Shown: positions 8,378 through 15,889 of the stretch, in pieces
Layout of the letters: every line of letters starts with the position of its first letter
How positions within the stretch are numbered: the stretch's first letter is position 1
Origin: Pseudomonas coleopterorum
GTDB taxonomy: Bacteria; Pseudomonadota; Gammaproteobacteria; Pseudomonadales; Pseudomonadaceae
Assembly (NCBI RefSeq): GCF_900105555.1
Contig: NZ_FNTZ01000001.1
Location: 2,848,501-2,912,500 of the forward strand
Reading direction: 5' to 3'
DNA: 64,000 nucleotides
The notes under the pieces: model-generated
Database searches by the model: none
Told to the model about the DNA's origin: nothing
Seen by the model: the letters and a program-made list of their open reading frames with translations, nothing else
Program-made: the position numbers and the translations under genes

Positions 8378-10732
8378 TCAAGCCCAATCAGCATGACCGA
8401 CCAGGTGAATGAATCCGGCATCGCCTTGTGTCAGTCCAGCAGACTCCTCGGAGTTGGCGATAGTGAATGCAACCTGTCCACGGCTCGTACCTGCGTCCAG
8501 CAAGTTGACCCAATGGGCGAGACCTTCAGCGTCGCTGCCTCTGTCGAGGACATTGTGATACAGCTTTTCGACAAAGGCTGCATTGCTGGCATTGGGCAGG
8601 CTTTGGGAAAATTCGGCAGATTGCACAAAACCATCCGCAACCTGGGCACCGGCTCCGCCTGCGGCGCTCTGGGAAAGCCAGGATTTCAGGCCTTCGATGT
8701 CGGGGGCACGACCCAGAATGGTATACAGACGACCAATGCTTGCCTGCGCCGAGTCGAGAACGAACAGTTCGCGATCTGCGAAATCGAGCACATTGAAGCC
8801 ATTCAGGTCGAAGTGCGCAGCCGCTCCCGTCGCACGACTGACCGATAGGGTATCGTTGTCGAGCGCGCTGATCGTGTAGGCCGATGCAGCGTCGTTGAAA
8901 ATAAAGGTGTCGATACCGGCCTTGCCGGCCAGGTGCGAAACCGCATTGCTGTCGAGGATGACTTCCTGCTCACTGATCTGATCATCACCCGCCGTGCCGG
9001 TGGCAACCCCCTTACCCACTGCCATATCCAGAGCGTTCCAGGCGTTATGAGCCACGATCCTGATGAACCCCGTCTCGCCTTCGGAAAGTTCATGGCTCTC
9101 GCGCGAATTCAGGAAGCCATCAGCGACCGTTGCTCGACTCACACCCGCCTGCAGCAAAGCGTTCCAGGACGACACACCTGATGCCTCGCCTGTGCGATGC
9201 AATACAGTCTGATAGAGATCAAGGACAAAATCCTTATCACCCAGCAAGCTGAAGCGCTGCATCGCTTCAGTGGAGTTCAGAAAGGCATCGCGAATCGCTG
9301 CATCCGAAGTACCCATCGCCTGCTGCGTCAGCCAGTGATTCAAACCCTGATAATCGGGCGTCCGACCGAACAGTGAGTAGAGCCTGGCAACGTCAGCCTG
9401 ATCCTCGGTGAGCGCGATGTGATGTGTATCCATCCCGAAACTCAACGAAACAGTGGCGTCACTCTCGGTGTTGAAGGCGCCATACCGGCTGCGAAAAGCC
9501 ATGAGCAGCTCGTCAAGATTGGCATTGCGGTCGCTGAAAGCCAGCTTTTCGACGCTTGAAAGTGTGTCCACATCGGACGTTTGCGCATCATGAACGTTGA
9601 GGGTGCCATCACTCACGAGCGCGGCATCGTAGGTTGCGAAATAGCGCGCGCCCGCTTGGGTATACAAAGCGGTGTCGATGCCGTTGCCGCCTTTGAGGAT
9701 GTCCGAGCCCGCACCTCCCATCAGCCGATCATCGCCATCGCCGCCCTGCAACTGGTCGTTGCCTGCGCCCCCGTCGAGAACGTTGTCACTGGCATTGCCG
9801 ATCAGCGTATCCGCGCCTGACCCGGTAATGGCGGTCTCGATCACCGTACCGCGCGCGATGGCGACATTCGATAACCCACCGTATACGCTGGAAAACGCCT
9901 CACTTCTCAAATCGACCGTCTGAGCCCCGCCATAGGCGCTGACATCGATTCTGTCGTTGCCGCCTGAATCGTAGATCGTGCCCACCAGGCCAGGCACGAA
10001 GACGGTTCCGGCCTTGATGTCAGCGTTGTTCAAACGGTAGGTATCGTCACCCGTGCGGGTAGCGGCGGTGCCGTACAGCGACTGGATGGCGACGATATCC
10101 GCCAGCATCGGCGTGACGACATAGCCGAAAGAGGCATTGGAATAGGTATTCTCGTCCTGACTGAAATAGGACATCACCGAGTATTTCCAGCTGTCCTCTT
10201 GATAAAAGGCATTGTTGGGAAAGGACGCGCTGCCGTTGTAGTTGCCCGCATGGCCCAACCCCAGCGCGTGGCCGATTTCATGAATGTAGGTTTGCACATA
10301 ATACCAACCGTAATTCACCCAATCGGAAGCGATGTTGACGCTGCTGTCCGAGATGATGCTCCCTGCATAATTGGAATTGGCGTACGCGCCGCTTTTGTTT
10401 TCGCTGAAATTGATCGCACCAGCAGCGGTGGTTTCTACAAACTTGAGGCCACTGACGTTGGTCCAGGTCTGCAGCGCATATTTGGCAACAGCCTGAGCGT
10501 TTGCGCTCAAACGGGTCAGGTTGACGGTGAGCGACTCACCAGCGTGGACATTGAAATGATGCTGGGAGCCGCCGTAAGCGTCGCGCCAAAAGCCATCGGT
10601 CAGGTAGCTGGCCTGCTGGTCCAGCGTCAGGTGCTCAAGTTTAGCCTGGCTGATGGCTGTGTGTTGACTCACCTCTTGGCCGATCACTCCTTGGGCCCAG
10701 AGTTGGGTGAGTGAATCGCACATCGAACACAT
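8378..10732 (-). CDS. Serralysin-like RTX metalloprotease with duplicated DUF4214 modules
   Basis: This 784-residue protein starts at ATG 10732, with CGGAG 7 bases upstream. It has a peptidase M10B catalytic domain with the zinc site HEIGHALGLGH at residues 151-161 and the Met-turn SVMSY near 185. RTX glycine-aspartate nonapeptides follow at about 303-353 (DGGAGNDQLQGGDGDD). Two DUF4214 regions lie at about 449-549 and 667-774, each with paired GRTPDYQGLNHWL-type and HRTGEASGVSSW-type units. There is no Sec signal, so secretion by a type I exporter is expected. Ordinary serralysins such as AprA are under 500 residues and lack DUF4214. No inhibitor or aprDEF-like exporter genes are adjacent, so the exporter must be elsewhere. 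Confidence 0.88.
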   Translation of the reverse strand: MCSMCDSLTQLWAQGVIGQEVSQHTAISQAKLEHLTLDQQASYLTDGFWRDAYGGSQHHFNVHAGESLTVNLTRLSANAQAVAKYALQTWTNVSGLKFVETTAAGAINFSENKSGAYANSNYAGSIISDSSVNIASDWVNYGWYYVQTYIHEIGHALGLGHAGNYNGSASFPNNAFYQEDSWKYSVMSYFSQDENTYSNASFGYVVTPMLADIVAIQSLYGTAATRTGDDTYRLNNADIKAGTVFVPGLVGTIYDSGGNDRIDVSAYGGAQTVDLRSEAFSSVYGGLSNVAIARGTVIETAITGSGADTLIGNASDNVLDGGAGNDQLQGGDGDDRLMGGAGSDILKGGNGIDTALYTQAGARYFATYDAALVSDGTLNVHDAQTSDVDTLSSVEKLAFSDRNANLDELLMAFRSRYGAFNTESDATVSLSFGMDTHHIALTEDQADVARLYSLFGRTPDYQGLNHWLTQQAMGTSDAAIRDAFLNSTEAMQRFSLLGDKDFVLDLYQTVLHRTGEASGVSSWNALLQAGVSRATVADGFLNSRESHELSEGETGFIRIVAHNAWNALDMAVGKGVATGTAGDDQISEQEVILDSNAVSHLAGKAGIDTFIFNDAASAYTISALDNDTLSVSRATGAAAHFDLNGFNVLDFADRELFVLDSAQASIGRLYTILGRAPDIEGLKSWLSQSAAGGAGAQVADGFVQSAEFSQSLPNASNAAFVEKLYHNVLDRGSDAEGLAHWVNLLDAGTSRGQVAFTIANSEESAGLTQGDAGFIHLVGHADWA

Positions 10733-11099
10733 GTAGAAACTCCGGGGCGAGGCAGACCTTGCCAAGTCAATGACACAAGAATCAGGTATGAATGGGTGAT
10801 GAGTTCAAGCCGCTGAGCACGCTTTGAAAGCAGGCGTCATGACCTTCACGCGCGTCCGACCCGCCTTGGTCTTGACGATGGTGCTGCTCTTCGGGAAGGC
10901 ACGGCAGGGCGCGGTCGAAGACCTTCAACGCCCATTCCTGACGACGTTATCGGCATGTTTTCCGGCGACTGAAGCGGTTTTTCCAGGGGTCGACCAAATA
11001 CTCCGGTAAGAAGCTTGGGAAAGCGCTCTGGCGGGTCAGACGCTGTCAGCAGGTTGAACTGGGAGCTGTCACGCCCCCTTTTCCGTTGGTACTGCGGCC
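10733..11099. other. Intergenic region with no convincing gene
   Basis: About 367 bp separate the protease start from the end of the hydroxylase gene. Short open frames exist on both strands, but they lack good ribosome sites and recognisable motifs. The promoter of the protease gene should lie here, since it reads left from 10732, but I could not identify a consensus box. Confidence 0.5.
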
Positions 11100-12257
11100 C
11101 TACAACGGGCTGCCTTCGTCGGTCTTGATCAGCCCGGCCAGGATGTCGCTGCCATCGCTCTCTGCCAGCTGTGCATACCATTCCCGGGTTTCGTCAGGCA
11201 TTTCGCCATGGATGATCGCCGCCCGCTTGCGCGCCTTGGTCACCAGGCTCGCCACCCGATCGGCTCGTGCCGACTCATAGGCCGCCAGGGAAGCCGCCGG
11301 CGTGCGTTCGCGCTCGATGCAGCGGGCGAGCACCCAGGCATCCTCCATGGCCTGACAACCGCCCTGCCCGATGTTCGGCGTCATGGCATGGGCCGCGTCG
11401 CCCAACAGTGCGACCCGGGTACTGACCAGATGGGGCACCCGCGCGGTGTCGTGGATTTCCACACGGGCCACGGCCGCGGAGTCCAAGCGTTGCAAAAGAC
11501 GCTGAACCGGCTCGGGCCAGTGCGCGAAGTGCTGCTCAAGTTCCTCGCGGTAGTGCTCACGAACGTTCGGCGTCCCTGCCGGCAACGGCACGTCGAAGAA
11601 GAAATACAGTTCATCGTTGCCCATGGGCATCAACGACACCCGCTTGTGCTCGCCCACGTACTGAACCCATTCATCGGCAGGCGCCAGATCCGGCGCCGCC
11701 TTGATCCGACCGTTCCAGTTGACGTAGCCACAATAGCGTCGGGGAACCGGCTCCCCGGCGATGGTATCGCGCAGCAACGAATGGGTACCGTTGGCGGCAA
11801 TCAACAGATCGGCCGTTACCGTTTCACCCGTCGATAACCTGACCTGCACGTCCGTCTCGTTTTCCTCATAGCCCACGCACGCCACGCCCAGCGTCACGTT
11901 CTGCATCCCGACCGCTTCCAGCAAAATGTTTTGCAAGCGCGCCCTGGCGATGGGAAACGCCCGGCGTCGAGCGTACGTGTACAGGGGCTGCAGGTCGAAC
12001 CGCGTGAGCAAGTGGCCCTGATGATCGCTGTAGCTCATGCTCTGCATGTGCCCGCCAGCCTGCTCGATGGAATCGCCCAGGCCCAGCGCATCCAGCACGC
12101 GGACGCCGTTGGGCCAGATGGAAATCGCTGCGCCGACGGGGGCGAGTTCTGCCGCACGCTCGTAGAGGTGCACCTGATGGCCGGCCTGCTGCAAGGCTGC
12201 AGCGGCGGTCAAGCCGCCCATGCCGGCGCCGGCAATGACGATATTCAAGGATTCCAT
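11100..12257 (-). CDS. hpxO: FAD-dependent urate hydroxylase-like monooxygenase (HpxO-like)
   Basis: The 385-residue flavoprotein monooxygenase has the FAD dinucleotide motif IVIAGAGMGGLTAA at the N terminus, a DG-type motif and the GD motif ALLGDAAHAMTPNIGQGG. Several blocks resemble Klebsiella HpxO from memory: AAISIWPNGV, GYVNWNG, GEHKRVSLMP, YFFFDVPLPAG, and the C-terminal region with KARKR. HpxO is 384 residues and oxidises urate to 5-hydroxyisourate using NADH and oxygen. ATG 12257 follows GGAGAG. No other allantoin or uricase pathway gene is adjacent, and related aromatic hydroxylases such as 6-hydroxynicotinate or salicylate monooxygenase share the fold, so the substrate is probable but not certain. 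It lies 169 bp downstream of poxB in the same direction. Confidence 0.75.
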   Translation of the reverse strand: MESLNIVIAGAGMGGLTAAAALQQAGHQVHLYERAAELAPVGAAISIWPNGVRVLDALGLGDSIEQAGGHMQSMSYSDHQGHLLTRFDLQPLYTYARRRAFPIARARLQNILLEAVGMQNVTLGVACVGYEENETDVQVRLSTGETVTADLLIAANGTHSLLRDTIAGEPVPRRYCGYVNWNGRIKAAPDLAPADEWVQYVGEHKRVSLMPMGNDELYFFFDVPLPAGTPNVREHYREELEQHFAHWPEPVQRLLQRLDSAAVARVEIHDTARVPHLVSTRVALLGDAAHAMTPNIGQGGCQAMEDAWVLARCIERERTPAASLAAYESARADRVASLVTKARKRAAIIHGEMPDETREWYAQLAESDGSDILAGLIKTDEGSPL

Positions 12258-12426
12258 GGTCTCTCCGCTGAGATCGGGTTTGCCAATCACCGTGCAAAAA
12301 GCTGACCAAGTGATCAGGAACCGTCAATAGCGGAATTCACGCCTGCCAGTGCAGCGAAGGCGGCCCAGCATCGGCGTCAAACCAGTGCGGCATGGTTGAA
12401 TGCGCACCGGTTTGCAGCATCGAAAT

Positions 12427-14145
12427 TCAACGCAAAAGGTTGTTCTTTGCCAGGTTCACGAGCTCCTTGGCGCGCCCGTCGAGCACCGCGCGCATCATGA
12501 ACAAGCCAAAACCCTTGACGTTGGCGGCAGTGATTTCCGGCGGCATGATCAGCTCCTGACGCTCGCTGACCACGTCCACCAGCACCGGGCCATCGTGCTC
12601 GAACGCCTCGACCAGGGCCGCGCGCAGATCCTGCGGCTTCTCCACGCGGATACCCTTGATGCCCATGCCCTGGGCGAATGTGGCGAAGTTGGGGTTTTTC
12701 AGCTCGCAGCCAACGTCCACCAGACCACTGGCCTTCATTTCCATCTCCACGAAACCCAGGGTCCCATTGTTGAGCACGATCACCTTCACCGGCAGGTTGG
12801 CCTGGCTCAGGGTCAGGAAGTCCCCCATCATCATGCTGAAGCCGCCATCCCCGGACATTGACACCACCTGACGCTGCGGGTAAGCCGCCTGCGCACCGAT
12901 GGCCTGCAACATGGCATTGGCCATCGAACCGTGGTTGAACGAGCCGATCAGACGGCGCTTGCCGTTCATCTTCAGGTAGCGCGCGGCCCAGGCCGTGGGC
13001 GTTCCCACGTCGCAGGTAAACACGGCGTCTTCGGCCGCCAGCTCGCTGACCAGTCGACTGACGTATTGCGGATGGATGATGGTGCTGTTCGGACCACTCT
13101 CGGCGAGGTCGTCGAGGCCCTTGCGCGCGCTGTCGTAGTCCGCCAACGCCTTGTTCAAGTGCATGGTGTCGGTGCGTTCTTCAAGGCGTGGCAGCAGTTG
13201 CTGCACGGTGTGCTTGATATCGCCGATCAGGCCGATGGCCAGCGGGCATCGGTTACCCAGGGCTTCCGGCTGCAGGTCGATCTGAGCGATGCGCGAATGT
13301 TCGGGAAAGAACTGCCGATAAGGGAAGTTGGTACCCAGCATCAACAGGGTGTCGCACTCTTTCATGGCATTGAAGCCGGAGGCGAAGCCGATCAAACCAG
13401 TCATGCCCACATCGTAGGGGTTGTCGTACTCCAGATGTTCCTTGCCACGCAGCGCATGCACGATCGGCGCCTTGAGTTGCTTGGCCAGGGCGACGACTTC
13501 GCTGTGGGCGCCTGCGCAGCCAGCACCGCACAGCAGCGTCACGCGCTTGCCGCCGTTGAGAAACTGGGCGAGTTCGTCGATCTGGGCGGGCTCGGGCACC
13601 ACGACCGGCTTCGGTGGTGCGATCCACTGGCTCACCGTAGCCTCAAGTGGGCTCAATGCCACGTCACCTGGAATCACCACCACCGCCACACCGCGGCGAC
13701 TGATCGCCACGCGCATGGCGCGCTCGAGAATCTGCGGCAATTGCTCGGCACGCGAGACCAACTCGACATAGTGGCTGCAGTCCTTGAACAGTGATTCCGG
13801 GTGCGTCGCCTGAAAGTAGTCGATACCGATTTCGCTGCTGGGAATGTGCGCCGCAATGGCCAGCACCGGCACACCGCTGCGGTGGCAATCGAACAGGCCA
13901 TTGATCAAATGCAGGTTGCCCGGGCCACAGCTGCCCGCACACACCGCCAGCTCACCGGTGAGATGAGCTTCACCACCGGCAGCGAATGCCCCGGCTTCTT
14001 CGTTGCGCATGTGTATCCAGTCCAATCCGCCCAGCCGACGCATCGAATCGGTAAAACCATTCAATGAATCGCCGACTACGCCATAGACGCGCTTGACGCC
14101 TGCTTGCTTGAGAGTATTGACCATGAAATCGGCTGCGGTAGGCAT
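12427..14145 (-). CDS. poxB: Ubiquinone-dependent pyruvate dehydrogenase (pyruvate oxidase)
   Basis: At 572 residues this matches the length of E. coli PoxB. It is a ThDP- and FAD-dependent peripheral membrane enzyme that decarboxylates pyruvate to acetate and passes electrons to ubiquinone. Visible are the N-terminal pyrimidine-binding domain with the catalytic glutamate in [10 protein letters not shown], the central FAD-binding domain, and the C-terminal pyrophosphate domain with [15 protein letters not shown] and the Mg-binding asparagines in LNNGT. The lipid-binding C-terminal helix ends LAKNNLLR, like E. coli PoxB. ATG 14145 has AAGGAG 6 bases upstream. An AT-rich stretch about 80 bp upstream (minus strand CTATATT) could be a stationary-phase promoter. 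Confidence 0.95.
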   Translation of the reverse strand: MPTAADFMVNTLKQAGVKRVYGVVGDSLNGFTDSMRRLGGLDWIHMRNEEAGAFAAGGEAHLTGELAVCAGSCGPGNLHLINGLFDCHRSGVPVLAIAAHIPSSEIGIDYFQATHPESLFKDCSHYVELVSRAEQLPQILERAMRVAISRRGVAVVVIPGDVALSPLEATVSQWIAPPKPVVVPEPAQIDELAQFLNGGKRVTLLCGAGCAGAHSEVVALAKQLKAPIVHALRGKEHLEYDNPYDVGMTGLIGFASGFNAMKECDTLLMLGTNFPYRQFFPEHSRIAQIDLQPEALGNRCPLAIGLIGDIKHTVQQLLPRLEERTDTMHLNKALADYDSARKGLDDLAESGPNSTIIHPQYVSRLVSELAAEDAVFTCDVGTPTAWAARYLKMNGKRRLIGSFNHGSMANAMLQAIGAQAAYPQRQVVSMSGDGGFSMMMGDFLTLSQANLPVKVIVLNNGTLGFVEMEMKASGLVDVGCELKNPNFATFAQGMGIKGIRVEKPQDLRAALVEAFEHDGPVLVDVVSERQELIMPPEITAANVKGFGLFMMRAVLDGRAKELVNLAKNNLLR

Positions 14146-14223
14146 TCGGCGCTCCTTCGAAATATAAGTTCATGAATCTGAGTGCCGGCCTGCCGAGGGT
14201 GTTCAAACCGATTTATTAACAAA

Positions 14224-14230
14224 AATATAG
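14224..14230 (-). promoter_or_regulatory. Possible sigmaS/sigma70 -10 element of poxB
   Basis: On the minus strand CTATATT lies in an AT-rich island 79 bases before the poxB start. No good -35 is seen, which is tolerated by sigmaS. E. coli poxB is known to be RpoS-dependent; transfer of that to this gene is inference. Confidence 0.3.
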
Positions 14231-14316
14231 AATCAGCCCGGTCACTTTTCTGCAGGCAGCGTTTATCGCTGCACTAAGGGTCGGGGTCGCCCCGAAGGAT
14301 ACGGGTATCCAAATGC

Positions 14317-14346
14317 AAGAAGGCCCGACAGATGTCGGGCCTTCTT
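14317..14346 (-). terminator. Terminator of the DUF3597 gene
   Basis: AGAAGGCCCGACA pairs perfectly with TGTCGGGCCTTCT across a 2-base gap. The hairpin sits 32 bases beyond the DUF3597 stop on the minus strand and is followed there by TTGCATTTG. It also shields poxB from read-through. Confidence 0.75.
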
Positions 14347-14377
14347 AATAAGCGCTACGGAAAGCGTGAGCAAACTA

Positions 14378-14788
14378 TCAGTTCAGCAATTCCGCTGGCA
14401 CGTTGCCGCCGTTTTCAGCGAGCTTTTTCATCACAGCCGAATGCAGCCAGGTGTTCATGGCCGCCGAGTCATCGGTGGAACCGGTGTAATGCAATTCTTC
14501 GGCAAGTTCCTTGCGAGCGGTCAGGCTGCTGTCCAGACCCAGCAGTTTCAGCAAATCGACGATCGAAGTGCGCCAGTTCAGCGTCTCGCCGTGATTGGCG
14601 GCCAGCGCTTCAAGTTTTTGAGCCACATCCACCTGGGTGATCGGCGCAGCCGAAGGTTGGTTGGTGACAGTGGTGGTTGGCGAGGCACCTGGCGCGGGGG
14701 CGGCAGGGGTTTGTGTAGAAGCGTCTGCGTCCGGAACCGCGTGCTTGCCGATACCCAGTTTCTCGAGGATGCTGCTGAAAAAGCTCAT
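14378..14788 (-). CDS. DUF3597 domain-containing protein
   Basis: The 136-residue protein begins with an amphipathic MSFFSSILEKLG helix. A Pro/Ala/Thr-rich linker follows (about residues 18-50), then a folded C-terminal domain from VDVAQKLEAL onward with LNWRTSIVDLLKLLGLDSS, RKELAEELHYTG and MNTWLH. That C-terminal block is the DUF3597 domain; its biological role is not established. There is no signal peptide. ATG 14788 is preceded by GGAGAT. It is a single-gene unit with a clear terminator downstream and is separated from poxB, which reads the same way, so it has its own promoter. Confidence 0.85.
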   Translation of the reverse strand: MSFFSSILEKLGIGKHAVPDADASTQTPAAPAPGASPTTTVTNQPSAAPITQVDVAQKLEALAANHGETLNWRTSIVDLLKLLGLDSSLTARKELAEELHYTGSTDDSAAMNTWLHSAVMKKLAENGGNVPAELLN

Positions 14789-15051
14789 TTCGTATCTCCA
14801 GATTTCATGGCTGCTGCCGTGGATTCGACAGCCTACTTAAGACCTGACCTGCCTGGACTCTGAAAAGTTTTATCGGATCGGTCACATCCCTGCTGCGCCC
14901 TTCCCCCTAATAGTGCTCACCTTGTTGCTTAAAGTGTTAACACAGGTTATTTAGTTGTGGCGTCAATGGGCGTACTGCGCCAGAATCCTACCTTGATAGC
15001 TTTACCGTTCTTATCCACGATCCATACCACGATCCATGCCTGGGGATACCA

Positions 15052-15420
15052 ATGTCCAAACTTGCTGAATACCGTCAACTCGAACGTCATCTGGCCGAAC
15101 AACTTGCCGCACTCGAAGCCATGAAAGGCGACAAAGGCCTGGAACAGGAAATCGAGTTCGAGACCAAGTTGCGCGCGCTGCTGGGCGAGTACAATAAAAG
15201 CCTCAAGGACATCGTTTCCATTCTTGACCCACAGGGCGGCGGCAAAACAGTCAAGGCGCCTGCCGCACCCGAGAAGGCCACTCGCAAGCCGCGCTCTTTG
15301 AAGACCTACAAAAACCCGCATTCGGGTGAAGTTGTCGAAACCAAAGGCGGCAACCACAAGACGTTGAAAGAATGGAAAGCCGAATACGGTTCCGACACCG
15401 TCGAAAGCTGGTTGAGCTAA
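15052..15420 (+). CDS. MvaT/MvaU-family H-NS-like nucleoid silencer
   Basis: The 122-residue protein has the MvaT layout: an N-terminal coiled coil for dimerisation (residues about 1-60, LAEYRQLERHLAEQLAAL), a flexible Ala/Pro/Lys linker (around 62-80) and a C-terminal DNA-binding domain. That domain carries the near-invariant KNPHSGEVVETKGGNHKTLK segment, whose Gly-Asn pair with a basic partner inserts into the minor groove of AT-rich DNA. Such proteins are xenogeneic silencers that substitute for H-NS in Pseudomonas. The SKLAEYRQ start and poor coiled-coil match suggest a paralogue of the MvaU/Tur group rather than MvaT itself. The upstream region is AT-rich, which would suit autoregulation. 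GGGGAT precedes ATG 15052. Confidence 0.92.
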   Translation: MSKLAEYRQLERHLAEQLAALEAMKGDKGLEQEIEFETKLRALLGEYNKSLKDIVSILDPQGGGKTVKAPAAPEKATRKPRSLKTYKNPHSGEVVETKGGNHKTLKEWKAEYGSDTVESWLS

Positions 15421-15430
15421 GTCACACTGA

Positions 15431-15463
15431 CCGGCAGGCGGCGCCATGCGGCCCGCTTGCCGG
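15431..15463 (+). terminator. Terminator-like hairpin after the MvaT-family gene
   Basis: CCGGCAGGCGG pairs with CCGCTTGCCGG (one G-T pair) starting 10 bases after the stop. The following sequence ATTGTCCC is only weakly T-rich. Confidence 0.45.
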
Positions 15464-15507
15464 ATTGTCCCATCCCCTCCGATACCTCTCCTTTTCGAAG
15501 ATCGCCG

Positions 15508-15834
15508 ATGTATCCCACCACGCCCGATGGACGCTATTTCGTAGTACGCGGTCGGCTCTGGCGCTGCAGCAATCCTGCCCTTGCCGAAGATGTGCGCCAG
15601 CATTGGGTCAACGCGCTGATGGATGCCCGGCGAGCCGTCAAGGCTGCCAAACACGCCGAAGATCCCCAGGCGCTGAAACAGGCGCGTGCGCAGGTCGACG
15701 CTGCCAAGCAGGCCTTGGGCGAACGGGGTGAAGTGTGGTGGACCGACGGCAGCGCCGACATGAATCGACGCATGGCGCGCAATACCGTTTATGCAGATTG
15801 GTACGCGGGGCTGGATGAGGCATCGCTGAAGTAG
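15508..15834 (+). CDS. Small conserved hypothetical protein
   Basis: The 108-residue product starts MYPTTPDGRYFVVRGRLWR. It contains a Trp/Arg-rich N-terminal beta segment, a charged helix (VNALMDARRAVKAAKHAED, then QARAQVDAAKQAL) and a C-terminal GEVWWTDGSADMNRRMARN block ending in YADWYAGL. Proteins of this pattern recur in proteobacteria as hypotheticals, but I know no function for them. It is soluble, with no signal or membrane segment. The ATG at 15508 was preferred over an in-frame start 51 bases upstream because family-like sequence begins here. It follows the MvaT-family gene by 87 bp and converges on paoC. Confidence 0.7.
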   Translation: MYPTTPDGRYFVVRGRLWRCSNPALAEDVRQHWVNALMDARRAVKAAKHAEDPQALKQARAQVDAAKQALGERGEVWWTDGSADMNRRMARNTVYADWYAGLDEASLK

Positions 15835-15854
15835 CGCGCCACGGCAAAGCTGGA

Positions 15855-15879
15855 CCGCGCCGAGAAAACCCCGGCGCGG
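15855..15879. terminator. GC-rich hairpin between convergent genes
   Basis: CCGCGCCG and CGGCGCGG form an 8-bp stem with a 9-base A-rich loop, midway in the 55 bp between the hypothetical gene and the end of paoC. No T tract follows on either strand. Confidence 0.4.
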
Positions 15880-15889
15880 CACACAGCGA

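Noticed and set aside
10824..11009. 61-residue plus-strand open frame after the protease
   Set aside because: No ribosome site, no motif, and the region is a gap between two minus-strand genes.
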